Shown here piece by piece: positions 1-7,600 of a DNA stretch of 27,615 nt. The notes beneath the pieces are model-generated. The model did not search any database and was not told the origin of the DNA. It saw only the letters and a list, made by a program, of their open reading frames with translations. Both the position numbers and the translations under genes were made by a program. Origin of the DNA: PALSA-1180 sp964624625 (GTDB lineage Bacteria; Oederibacteriota; Muellerivitia; Muellerivitales; Muellerivitaceae); assembly GCA_964624625.1 (NCBI GenBank), contig CAZUXW010000039.1, forward strand, positions 1 through 27,615, read 5' to 3'. Positions within the stretch are counted from its first letter, which is position 1, and each line of letters starts with the position of its first letter.

Positions 1-1172
1 GGCGTGTTCGTGGGCGTATTCGTCAAGGTCGGGGTCGGGGTATTGCTGGGCGTGTTGGTGGGTGTATTGCTGGGACTATTGGTCGGGGTGGGCGTCGGGG
101 TTCGAGTCGGGCTGTTGGTCGGTGTATTCGTCGGAGTGTTGGTGGGGGTGTTGGTTAAGGTGGGTGTCGGCGTGTTCGTGGGACTATTCGTCAAGGTGGG
201 TGTCGGCGTATTGGTGGGCGTGTTGGTGGGGGTATTGGTCAAAGTGGCTGTCGGCGTATTCGTCGGGGTGTTGGTCGGAGTGTTCGTCGTAGTCGGCGTG
301 TTCGTCGGAGTCGGCGTGTTCGTCGGAGTCGGCGTGGGAGTGTTGGTGGGGGTGTTGGACGGCGTGTTGCTGGGTGTGTTGGTGGGCGTCGGAGTCGGGG
401 TTCTCGTTGGGGTGTTGGTGGGGGTATTCGTCGGAGTGTTGGTGGGCGTATTGGTTAAGGTGGGCGTCGGGGTGTTGGAAGGAGTATTGGTGGGGCTTTG
501 GGTCGGGGTTGGGGTGGGAGTATTCGTCAAGGTGGGTGTCGGCGAATTCGTCGGTGTGGTCGTGGGGCTATTGGTCAAAGTGGGTGTCGGGCTATTCGTC
601 GGGCTGTTGGTGGGCGTCGGAGTCGGAGTCCTAGTCGGGGTATTCGAAGGCGTATTGGTCGGGGTATTCGTGGGGCTATTGGTTAAGGTGGGCGTGGGCG
701 TGTTGGTGGGGGTGTTAGTTGGCGTGTTGGTCAAAGTCGGGGTCGGAGTATTCGTCGGCGTGTTGGTGGGTGAATTGGTGGGGGTTGGGGTGGGGGTCCT
801 GGTGGGGGTGTTGGAAGGCGTATTGGTCGGGGTGTTCGTGGGGCTGTTGGTCAAGGTCGGAGTCGGTGTATTGGTAGGCGTGTTCGTGGGAGTATTGGTG
901 GGCGTATTAGTCGGGGTATTCGTAGGGGTTCTGGTCGGAGTATTGGTGGGGGTGATCGTCGGGGTTTGGGTGGGGGTGCTGGTCGGGCTATTCGTAGGGG
1001 TGGCGGTGGGCGTATTGGTCGGAGTGTTGGTGGGGGTTTGGGTCGGGGTATTGGTCGGGCTGTTCGTGGGTGTGATGGTGGGCGTATTGGTCGGGGTATT
1101 CGTGGGCGTAATGGTGGGCGTCCGCGTGATCGTCGGGGTATTGGTCGGGCTGTTGGTGGCGGTCGGCGTCGG
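1..1172 (-). repeat. Degenerate 12-bp tandem repeat encoding T-x-T-P
   Basis: Roughly 97 tandem 12-bp units encode Thr-x-Thr-Pro, with x mostly Asn and otherwise Ser, Leu, Ile, Ala, Arg or Thr. Thr codons vary among ACG, ACC, ACA and ACT and Pro codons among CCC, CCG and CCA, so the protein pattern is far better conserved than the DNA. The array continues past the left edge, so its full length is unknown. Short-period coding repeats of this type can change length by slippage or unequal recombination, and assembly may have collapsed or expanded it. Confidence 0.92.
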
Positions 1173-3509
1173 ATTACAGTTCGAGGAGAGGATCTCGACC
1201 GCCTGCATGTCGGCGTTGTTCCCTCCTCCCACGTTATAACTCATGGTGTAAAGGCCGGGGTTGGAGGCGGCCATATCATCCCCCAAGGTCGAGTCATTCA
1301 GGATTTGGGACCAACGGAAATTCTGCCAGGCGTTGCCCGCCGTAATGTTGGAACCGCCGTTTCCATCGGCCAGGCACATGGAAGCGATGAAACTATTGGC
1401 GGAAGTGGTGGTTAAGGTTATTTTCTCGGGTTGGGAGCCGCCGGCCCCCTGGACAAAATTGGTCGCGCCGAGGGGAGTCGTTTGATTGACGCCGTTATAA
1501 CTTGAGGCCCCGGCGTGGATTCGGACGCCGGCGGAAGCGTTGATCGTTATCGGAAAGGTACCAACGGCAGGACCGGTTAAATACCAGGTCTCGAGGCTGT
1601 CATTGGCGGTAGCGTCCGAATCACGGCGTTTTAACGTCATCGCGACACCGTTATAGGACATGGAAGTGACGTTGGCGGCGGAACTTTGAAGCGAAACTTG
1701 AACGACTAAAAGAGCGCTGGAGCCGGCGGTCGTATGGTTGAAAATCAACTGGGCCGCGTTGACCACGCCTTTTGAAACCGAGTCAAAGGTGATGGGGCAA
1801 GGAATCACCGTGGAGGTAGGGGTAATGGTGAAGGTGCAGGTATTCCCGGGAAAGTTACAGGGGGTGGGCGTGGGGGCGCAGACATACCCGGCGTCGACCC
1901 CGTTGACCGAGCCGGTGTTGGAATAGGCGGCATTGACGGATGTGCTTCCCGCCGTGCCGGGGGAGGCGCCGTAAGCGTCCAACCCGTTGGTCGTTAAACC
2001 GTTCACGCCGGCCGTGACGTCCATCGAGGCGACCGTGCCGGAAGCGAAGATATAGCCGCCGCCCCCGCCGCCGCCAGGTCCGTGGCGGTCGACGGTGCTG
2101 GGGATGGCCGCGTCATTCACCCAGGCGTGTCCGCCGTTTCCGCCGAACGCGTTGAGGGTCAAGCCGCCGAGGCCGGCGTTGTTATTGGCGATGACCGCGA
2201 TGCTGCCTCCCGCGCCGCCGCCGCCGCCCCCGTCATTTTCGTTGTCCAACCCGTTCGCGCCGTTGGCCGAGATGGTTCCGGTTCCGCTGACGGTGCTGGT
2301 CCGGATCAGGACAATGGCGCCGCCCGGTCCGCCCGAGCCCTCGATGATTCCACCGTCGTTGTAGGGGCCGGGCGCGGGATTATCGTTGCCGTTGTTGTTC
2401 CTATTCCCCGCGCCTCCGCCTCCGCCCAAAACCAGTTGGGCGACATTGGCCGCGTAGAAGGCGCCTCCGATGCCGCCGTAAGGCGAATTGCCGGCCCAGG
2501 TGTTTCCGCCGATGCCTCCGGGACCGCCGTTTCCGCCTCCGCCTCCGCCCGCGTTGCGGTCGTTGGCCGCGCAGGGATTGTTGTCATTGCCTCCGCCGCC
2601 GGCGTTTCCGGGAGCGCCCCTTCCCCTGTCGCCTCCGGGATAACCGTCCGTGACGGCGCCGTTATTGACGGTGATGGTGGTGGCGCCGTTCCGATAGGTG
2701 CGCCAGGGCAGGCCGCAGATTCCCTCTCCCTTGAGCCCGAAAAAGTTATTGGTTCCCCGGTCGCGGTAATCGGTGGCGGCGGCGGCGGGACAATCGGCCC
2801 CTCCCCCGTTCACCTTTTGGGCGCCTCCGCCCTGGAAGCCCATTCCGCTCACGTCCACCACCGCGCCGTTGAGGTTGGTGTCATAAGCCGCGTCAAAGGC
2901 GAGGACGCCTCCCGTGCTGCCGTCCCAGGCCTTGCAGGTCAAGGTGGAAGAAAGGGTCGCGTTGGAATATTGCGGCACCCGGATGACCTGGTAGGTCCGC
3001 TGGCCCTGGGCGCCTGAGGCTCCCGCGTCATAATTGTTGTTGAGTCCGCTGCCGGGGCCGGTGCCGACGATGGTGACATTTCCCGCGGCCGTGGTGACAC
3101 CGACCGCCTTGACATACTCGTAAAGCCCCGTGCTTCGAATCCCGTTGGAGCCGGAGCCGCTCCCGTCATTGGCGCCGTAGCCTGTGCCGTTGGCGTTGTT
3201 GATGTTGGCGTCCTGCATTTGAATGACCAGCAGGAGGTCGCCGGCAGCGATGAGGGAGCCGGAACCGGATCCCAGTCCGATGGGAATCCAGGTCTGTCCG
3301 ACGATGGCGCTGGAGGTTCCCGGAAAGTAGGAATTGATGATGCCGGTGAGGGCGACGGCTCCGTCCTTGCCGGGAGTGGCGCAAAAGGCCCGCGCGTCCC
3401 TCGGCACGGCCGCCACTAAAAGGGCGGACAACAAAAAACAAAAAGCTTTCCGGATCGCTCTTTGCCTTTGGCCGTCGATGAATTGATTCAATAAATATTT
3501 TTTTGCCAT
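1..3509 (-). CDS. Large secreted Gly-rich / Thr-Pro stalk surface protein (3' end outside window)
   Basis: The minus strand is open from an ATG at 3509-3507 to the window edge, giving 1169 residues without a stop; I translated it codon by codon down to about 1140 and checked the rest for in-frame stops. Residues 1-41 form a signal peptide with a basic n-region, a hydrophobic core at about 22-35 and an A-R-A cleavage site. Residues 42-270 resemble the N-terminal part of large surface proteins I recall from other bacteria (motifs LLLVIQMQDA, QVIRVPQYS, VVDVSGMGFQGGG). Residues 270-490 are very rich in Gly, Asn and Ala. A short PTPTP linker near 549 leads to a beta-type domain at about 560-775. 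From about 780 onward the chain is a T-x-T-P repeat, probably an extended, possibly O-glycosylated stalk. The C-terminal anchor or sorting signal lies outside the window. No strong Shine-Dalgarno is visible. Adhesin or sheath function is inference only. Confidence 0.88.
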   Translation of the reverse strand, partial: MAKKYLLNQFIDGQRQRAIRKAFCFLLSALLVAAVPRDARAFCATPGKDGAVALTGIINSYFPGTSSAIVGQTWIPIGLGSGSGSLIAAGDLLLVIQMQDANINNANGTGYGANDGSGSGSNGIRSTGLYEYVKAVGVTTAAGNVTIVGTGPGSGLNNNYDAGASGAQGQRTYQVIRVPQYSNATLSSTLTCKAWDGSTGGVLAFDAAYDTNLNGAVVDVSGMGFQGGGAQKVNGGGADCPAAAATDYRDRGTNNFFGLKGEGICGLPWRTYRNGATTITVNNGAVTDGYPGGDRGRGAPGNAGGGGNDNNPCAANDRNAGGGGGGNGGPGGIGGNTWAGNSPYGGIGGAFYAANVAQLVLGGGGGAGNRNNNGNDNPAPGPYNDGGIIEGSGGPGGAIVLIRTSTVSGTGTISANGANGLDNENDGGGGGGAGGSIAVIANNNAGLGGLTLNAFGGNGGHAWVNDAAIPSTVDRHGPGGGGGGGYIFASGTVASMDVTAGVNGLTTNGLDAYGASPGTAGSTSVNAAYSNTGSVNGVDAGYVCAPTPTPCNFPGNTCTFTITPTSTVIPCPITFDSVSKGVVNAAQLIFNHTTAGSSALLVVQVSLQSSAANVTSMSYNGVAMTLKRRDSDATANDSLETWYLTGPAVGTFPITINASAGVRIHAGASSYNGVNQTTPLGATNFVQGAGGSQPEKITLTTTSANSFIASMCLADGNGGSNITAGNAWQNFRWSQILNDSTLGDDMAASNPGLYTMSYNVGGGNNADMQAVEILSSNCNPTPTATNSPTNTPTITRTPTITPTNTPTNTPTITPTNSPTNTPTQTPTNTPTNTPTATPTNSPTSTPTQTPTITPTNTPTRTPTNTPTNTPTNTPTNTPTNTPTPTLTNSPTNTPTNTPSNTPTRTPTPTPTNSPTNTPTNTPTPTLTNTPTNTPTNTPTPTLTNSPTNTPTNTPSNTPTRTPTPTPTNSPTNSPTPTLTNSPTTTPTNSPTPTLTNTPTPTPTQSPTNTPSNTPTPTLTNTPTNTPTNTPTNTPTRTPTPTPTNTPSNTPSNTPTNTPTPTPTNTPTPTNTPTTTNTPTNTPTNTPTATLTNTPTNTPTNTPTPTLTNSPTNTPTPTLTNTPTNTPTNTPTNSPTRTPTPTPTNSPSNTPTNTPSNTPTPTLTNTPTNT

Positions 3510-3830
3510 GAATGACCCGTTAAGATTATAAACGCCTTTTTAAAAGCGATTGAACCTGAAACCCCGCACCCCGCTTGGTAAACAGTTAACCTTACCGATT
3601 TTACCGCTTCGGGTAATATTTATGCAATTTTTCGACCATGTTTAATCGTTAATCTAAAGGGAATATAGGGTTTTTGGTAAATTAAGGCCTTGCCACGGGA
3701 AATAAGGTTTTTGGACCAAGGAATTTGTAAAAGGGGCCCATTTAAAGGTTTTTGATCAAAACGGGAATGGAAGGTGGATTGACCGGAATTTGACCATTGG
3801 CCAAAAATTGATCAAATCGAGCAGGAAGGG
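3510..3830. other. AT-rich intergenic region upstream of the stalk-protein gene
   Basis: There is no credible gene in these 321 bases. The region is visibly more AT-rich than its neighbours. It lies downstream of rsfS and upstream of the large surface-protein gene, so it should hold the rsfS operon end and the surface-gene promoter. It contains a 12-bp palindrome TTTTGATCAAAA at 3750-3761, a related TTGATCAA at 3808-3815, and three copies of GGTTTTTG(G/A) at 3669, 3706 and 3747. I see no GC-rich hairpin with a T-run that would make a convincing terminator. Confidence 0.6.
3525..3530 (-). promoter_or_regulatory. Possible -10 element of the surface-protein gene
   Basis: The minus strand reads a perfect TATAAT 15 nt upstream of the ATG. 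The best -35 at about 18 bp spacing (TTCAAT) is poor. A start about 7 nt downstream of this -10 would leave a leader of under 10 nt, too short for a normal Shine-Dalgarno. The gene is therefore either nearly leaderless, or the real promoter lies further upstream and the match is accidental. Confidence 0.35.
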
Positions 3831-4166
3831 CTAAGGTTCAATCCGGGGGGCATCCCCCCACAATTGGTCCAGATCATAGTAACGGCGGCGGTCCTCCGTG
3901 AAGACATGGACCACCACGTCCACGAAATCCAAAATCCACCAGCTGTCGTCCTTCGAGGGATTGACGTAGGTCGGCCTTTCCGCTTTCGCGACGGAGTCCC
4001 GGACATTGGAAACCAAGGCGTTGATGTGGGCGGAGGAGGTTCCGGTGCAGAGGACGAGATAATCCGCGTAGGAGACCAGATCCCGGACATCCAAAACCCG
4101 GATATCAATCCCCTTTTTATCTTCCAACGATTCTTTTATTTTTTTCAACAGGCTCGTGTTTTTCAA
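3831..4166 (-). CDS. rsfS: Ribosomal silencing factor RsfS (Iojap family)
   Basis: RsfS binds ribosomal protein L14 (uL14) on the large subunit and blocks subunit joining, lowering translation under starvation. The 111-residue product has the family pattern: DVRDLVSYADYLVLCTGTS, then SAHINAL, WILDFVDVVVHVF and YYDLDQLWGDAP, and covers the usual short-form length. The start is a TTG at 4166-4164, preceded at about 5 nt by AAGGA that overlaps the stop of the comFB-like gene; no in-frame ATG exists upstream in the short gap. It is the last gene of the J-TPR/dnaK-like/nadD/comFB operon, 8 nt after its neighbour. nadD-rsfS proximity is common in bacteria and supports the call. Confidence 0.93.
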   Translation of the reverse strand: MKNTSLLKKIKESLEDKKGIDIRVLDVRDLVSYADYLVLCTGTSSAHINALVSNVRDSVAKAERPTYVNPSKDDSWWILDFVDVVVHVFTEDRRRYYDLDQLWGDAPRIEP

Positions 4167-4174
4167 TGGGTTCC

Positions 4175-4441
4175 TTAACGCGGATTCGCTTTGACGTGCT
4201 TGATGGCCTTGGAAAGCTCCACCAATATATCCGTCTTAAATTGGTGCTTCAGTTCATCGACCCTGGTGTACAGATGGCCCTTTTCCGTCACCACGTACCT
4301 GGGCGGCAGGTGGTTCAGGGTGTAGGCCAGGATGTCCAGTTTCACCTTTTCCGAAAAATCCAGCTTTTGGTAAGAGGGGTCCTCCAACAGCTCCTCCAGC
4401 GTCCTCTTGACGACCACTTCCATGTAGTTCAAAAGTTCCAT
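4175..4441 (-). CDS. ComFB-like small protein
   Basis: This 88-residue protein matches what I recall of the late-competence ComFB family: an N-terminal N-Y-M-E-V-V segment, a central LDILAYTLNHLPPRYVVTE block (the D-x-x-A-x-x-L-N-x-L-P-P-R-Y signature) and a C-terminal helix rich in Lys. Cyanobacterial members are reported to bind c-di-GMP; in Bacillus the gene lies in the comF operon but its role is unclear. The Cys residues found in some members are absent here, so metal binding is unlikely. It lies 13 nt after nadD and 8 nt before rsfS, so it is co-transcribed with housekeeping genes, not competence genes. Function here is unknown. Confidence 0.78.
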   Translation of the reverse strand: MELLNYMEVVVKRTLEELLEDPSYQKLDFSEKVKLDILAYTLNHLPPRYVVTEKGHLYTRVDELKHQFKTDILVELSKAIKHVKANPR

Positions 4442-4454
4442 TGGTTTCTCCCCG

Positions 4455-5078
4455 CTACAAATACAGCTGTTGATGGTGGATAAACTGCTCCACCGGCTCC
4501 GGGACCAGGTACTTGATGCTTTTCCATTCCTTCACCCTGCGGCGGATGTTGGTGGCGCTGATGTCCAGCATAGCGATGTTTTCGATGGAAATGTTTTCCA
4601 GCAGCTCGGAGGCGATGGAATAATTGTCCGACGCCAAAAAATATTGGTTGAATATCTTTTGGATGTCATAACCGGGCCGCGGAACGGCGATAAACCGGCA
4701 AAGCTTGAGGAGTTCCTCGATGTTCTTCCAGGTCGATATTTCCATCAGCATGTCCGCGCCGACGATGAAATAGATCGCGACCTTTCCCCCGAAAAGCTGG
4801 TCGAAATGCTTGACCGTGTCGATGGTGAAGGATTTCCCGCCCTTGTCCACCTCGAAGGTGGAAACCTCGAAACAAGGATTGGACACGGTCGCCAGGTGCG
4901 CCATCACCGACCTCTGGCGGGAGTCCGCCAGGTCCGCCGGATCCTTGTGCGGCGGCACGCAGGTCGGGACGAAAATAACCTTGTCCAAGTTGTATTTCGT
5001 CCGGACTTCCTCGGCGATGGAGAGGTGTCCGAAGTGGATGGGATTAAACGTGCCGCCGAAGAGCGCGACGGACTTCAC
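4455..5078 (-). CDS. nadD: Nicotinate-nucleotide adenylyltransferase NadD
   Basis: NadD transfers AMP from ATP to nicotinate mononucleotide, making deamido-NAD in NAD synthesis. The 207-residue protein has the nucleotidyltransferase signature GGTFNPIHFGHL near the N-terminus, the PPHK substrate loop, an FIVGADML segment and the C-terminal ISATNIRRR motif (ISxTxxR type). Length is normal. The start is a GTG at 5078-5076 that overlaps the TGA stop of the dnaK-like gene by 4 bp (GTGA), the arrangement expected for translational coupling. The next gene, comFB-like, follows after 13 nt. Confidence 0.95.
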   Translation of the reverse strand: MKSVALFGGTFNPIHFGHLSIAEEVRTKYNLDKVIFVPTCVPPHKDPADLADSRQRSVMAHLATVSNPCFEVSTFEVDKGGKSFTIDTVKHFDQLFGGKVAIYFIVGADMLMEISTWKNIEELLKLCRFIAVPRPGYDIQKIFNQYFLASDNYSIASELLENISIENIAMLDISATNIRRRVKEWKSIKYLVPEPVEQFIHHQQLYL

Positions 5079-6838
5079 TTGCCCGGGGACCCGTCGGGAT
5101 CTTTGAGGAAGGAATTGATCATGTCCCCGGTCAAAAATTCCGAGTCGCCGCCGGTCTCCTCCGGGGCGGTGGAGGCCGGGAAAAAGGGCATGGCCGCGGG
5201 GGTTCCGGGCGCTTGTTTCTTCCCCGGGTCCTCGGCCCCCTTCTTGGACGGCTCTTCCTTGGCGGCGGCGGAGATCACCCGGCCCTTGGCGGCCTGGACC
5301 AGCCGGTCCAGTTCGTCTTTCGTCAGGCCGCTGGTGGCGGAAACCTTCATCTGCTGCATCTGGCCCGTGGCGACGTTTTTCGCGGTCACGTTGACGATGC
5401 CGTTGGAATCAATGGCGAAGGTCACCTCAATTTGGATGGTGCCCGCCGGCGCCGGCGGGATTCCGACGAAGGAGAAGAACCCCAGGGTCTTATTGTTGTT
5501 CGAGGCTTTCGACTCGCCTTGGAGGACCTTGACGTTGACGGAGGTCTGCATGTCCTTGACCGTGGAGTACAATTTGCTCATTTTCGTGGGAACCGTGGTA
5601 TTCCTGGGGATAATCGCGCTGAAAGTCCCCCCCAGGGTTTCGACTCCCAGGGAGAGGGGCGTCACATCCAACAACAGGGCGTTCTTGACGTTGCCGTTGA
5701 TGATCCCGGCCTGGATGGCCGCTCCCATGGCGACCGATTCATCCGGGTTGACCTTCGTGTTCGGTTCTTTTCCGAAGAACCGTTTGACCGTTTCCCGCAC
5801 CTTGGGCATGCGGGTCATGCCGCCGACCATCAGGACGTCGCTCAAATCGTTCGGGGTCAGGTTCGCGTCCCGGAGGGCTTTTTTGCAGGGCTCCAGTGTC
5901 CTTTCCACCAGGGGGCCGACCAATGCCTCATAGTCCGCCCTGGTGATGGAATAGGCCAAGCTGAGGGGCGTTTCGTCTTTTTTAGTAATGAAGGGCAGGT
6001 TGATTTCCACCGTGGCGGAAGCCGACAGGTCGCATTTCGCCCTTTCCGCCGCCTCCCTCAGGCGCTGGAGGGCCACAGGCTCCTGCCGGAGGTCGATTCC
6101 ATGGTCCGACAGGAACTTCTCAAGGACCCATTGCATGATCGCCTGGTCAAAATCATCCCCGCCCAGATGCGTATCCCCGCAGGTGGCCAGGACCCGGTAC
6201 AGGCCGTTCAAGAGTTCCAGGATGGTCACATCCAGGGTCCCGCCCCCCAGGTCGTAAACGGCGATTTTTTGGTTTTTCTTCGTGTCAAAATCATAGGCGA
6301 GGGCCGCCGCGGTGGGCTCGTTGATGATCCGCAACACCTCGAAACCTGCGATTTTTCCCGCGTCCTTGGTCGCTTGACGCTGGGAATCGTTGAAATAGGC
6401 CGGCACCGTGATCACGGCGTTGATCACTTTCTCCCCCAACCGGGCCTCGACGTCCTGCTTAATTTTTTGGAGGATGATCGCCGAAACTTCCTCGGGGGAC
6501 TTCATCTGATCGTCCAGCTTGACGCGGATGTCGTTGTTTTCCGATCCCTCGATCGTGTAGGAAACGAGGGCTTTGTCCCTTTGGACATCCTCGTCGGTGA
6601 TCTTCCGTCCGATAAAACGCTTGATGGAGGCGACGGTTCCCGTGGGGTTGGTGATGGCCTGATGCTTGGCGTCCAGTCCCACCAGCCAGTTTTTTTGGGA
6701 CGTCAGGGCCACGATCGAGGGCGTGGTGTGGTAGCCATCCGCGTTGGGGATGACTTGCGGCTCCCCGCCGTTGAGATAGGCGACGCAGGAGTTGCTGGTT
6801 CCCAGGTCAATTCCAACCGCCAACGCTTTGTCCGCCAT
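5075..6838 (-). CDS. DnaK-like Hsp70 lacking the helical lid
   Basis: This 587-residue protein has a complete Hsp70 ATPase domain: phosphate-1 motif IDLGTSNS near residue 10, a NEPTAAALAYDF block, VYDLGGGTLDVTIL, and VGGMTRMPKVRE. The substrate-binding beta subdomain is also complete (LLLDVTPLSLGVETLGG, GIPPAPAGTIQIEVTF, IDSNGIVNVTAKN). After about residue 520, however, the alpha-helical lid of about 100 residues is missing; it is replaced by a Lys/Pro/Ala-rich, probably disordered tail ending in a short GDMINSFLKD helix. The interdomain linker reads K-N-A-L-L-L where canonical DnaK has K-D-V-L-L-L. It is preceded by a J-domain protein with a 14-nt gap, so the two are a likely chaperone pair; no grpE is present in the window. 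It is probably a specialised paralogue and not the housekeeping DnaK, but that cannot be shown from this window. Confidence 0.92.
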   Translation of the reverse strand: MADKALAVGIDLGTSNSCVAYLNGGEPQVIPNADGYHTTPSIVALTSQKNWLVGLDAKHQAITNPTGTVASIKRFIGRKITDEDVQRDKALVSYTIEGSENNDIRVKLDDQMKSPEEVSAIILQKIKQDVEARLGEKVINAVITVPAYFNDSQRQATKDAGKIAGFEVLRIINEPTAAALAYDFDTKKNQKIAVYDLGGGTLDVTILELLNGLYRVLATCGDTHLGGDDFDQAIMQWVLEKFLSDHGIDLRQEPVALQRLREAAERAKCDLSASATVEINLPFITKKDETPLSLAYSITRADYEALVGPLVERTLEPCKKALRDANLTPNDLSDVLMVGGMTRMPKVRETVKRFFGKEPNTKVNPDESVAMGAAIQAGIINGNVKNALLLDVTPLSLGVETLGGTFSAIIPRNTTVPTKMSKLYSTVKDMQTSVNVKVLQGESKASNNNKTLGFFSFVGIPPAPAGTIQIEVTFAIDSNGIVNVTAKNVATGQMQQMKVSATSGLTKDELDRLVQAAKGRVISAAAKEEPSKKGAEDPGKKQAPGTPAAMPFFPASTAPEETGGDSEFLTGDMINSFLKDPDGSPGK

Positions 6839-6852
6839 TTAAACCCCGATCG

Positions 6853-7416
6853 TCAAACTTTTTTTCCGTAAACATAGCCCATCGCGGTGCTCAGGGCCTT
6901 CTTCGCCTCGAACTCGGCGGGGTTGTATTTCACCGCCCGCTCGAAACAAGACACCGCGTCCTTAAAATTGCCCTGGTATCCGAATAAAACCCCCAAATTA
7001 TAGTGGGCATTCACGAAACCTGGAATCAGTTTCACGCAAAGAATCCATTCATGCTGGGCCTGGTTCCAATTATCCTTTTCCTCGAAAAAGGCCACGCCCT
7101 TCTTGAAATGGTCCTCGGCCTCCGATTCCTCCTTGGACTTCATCCTCAGCAGTCCCCTTTTCGCCCCGACCAATTCACCCGGTTCCTTCCGGATGTCCGT
7201 ACGGACCTGGAAGTTGTAGATATCCCTCTTTTCAGGATCGCTGAGGACGTTATAGGCCTCCACAATTTCCATTGTCTTATCAATGGACGATTCCTGCTGT
7301 CCGGGATTGCGGTCCGGGTGGTTCTCGAAAATCAACTGTTTATAGGCGTCCTGAAGCTGGGTCAAATCAATCGGGGGATATAATTTGAAGATCTCGTAAT
7401 AGTTCTTTTTTGCCAT
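6853..7416 (-). CDS. J-domain protein with C-terminal TPRs
   Basis: This 187-residue protein begins with a J-domain (about 1-70) carrying the catalytic HPD at residues 33-35 in ENHPDRNPG, followed by AYNVLSDPEKRDIY. It has no Gly/Phe region, zinc finger or CTD of DnaJ, so it is a class-C type J-protein. Residues about 98-180 form roughly two tetratricopeptide repeats (NAHYNLGVLFGYQGNFKDAVSCFERAVKYNP). It is the first gene of the operon and sits 14 nt before the lidless Hsp70, implying that it stimulates that Hsp70's ATPase and uses the TPRs to bring a client or partner. The start is an ATG at 7416-7414; GAGG lies about 11-12 nt upstream. The 184-bp gap upstream to proB holds no other gene and no promoter I can defend. 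Confidence 0.9.
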   Translation of the reverse strand: MAKKNYYEIFKLYPPIDLTQLQDAYKQLIFENHPDRNPGQQESSIDKTMEIVEAYNVLSDPEKRDIYNFQVRTDIRKEPGELVGAKRGLLRMKSKEESEAEDHFKKGVAFFEEKDNWNQAQHEWILCVKLIPGFVNAHYNLGVLFGYQGNFKDAVSCFERAVKYNPAEFEAKKALSTAMGYVYGKKV

Positions 7417-7600
7417 TCGTCCAAAACCTCATTAACGTTTAAGCGTCTTATTCAAATAGGACCCTGGCCCCAGGGGCTGATCTGGTTAAAATAGGTATTA
7501 TTTTACCGTTTTTCGCCGGGGTTTTAAACCGCAAAACCACAATCATGATAACAAACGGGTCCGCCCCGGGTGAATCAAGCCCTTTTCCACCTCTGTCCGG

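Noticed and set aside
1..1172. CRISPR-like array.
   Set aside because: Units are 12 bp, coding and contiguous; there are no spacers.
4..1239. Plus-strand open frame giving a Val-Gly repeat protein of 411 residues.
   Set aside because: It is the antisense of the TxTP repeat; the minus frame has a signal peptide, globular domains and continuity over 3.5 kb.
2082..3017. Plus-strand open frame across the Gly-rich region.
   Set aside because: It is low-complexity antisense of the Gly-rich coding region, with no ribosome site and no recognisable domain.
5213..6871. Plus-strand 552-residue open frame opposite the dnaK-like gene.
   Set aside because: It is the shadow of a GC-rich highly conserved gene; the minus frame has all Hsp70 motifs.
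7462..7475. CCCTGG-CC-CCAGGG inverted repeat downstream of proB as a terminator.
   Set aside because: Two-base loop, no U-tract, and more than 120 bp from the proB stop.
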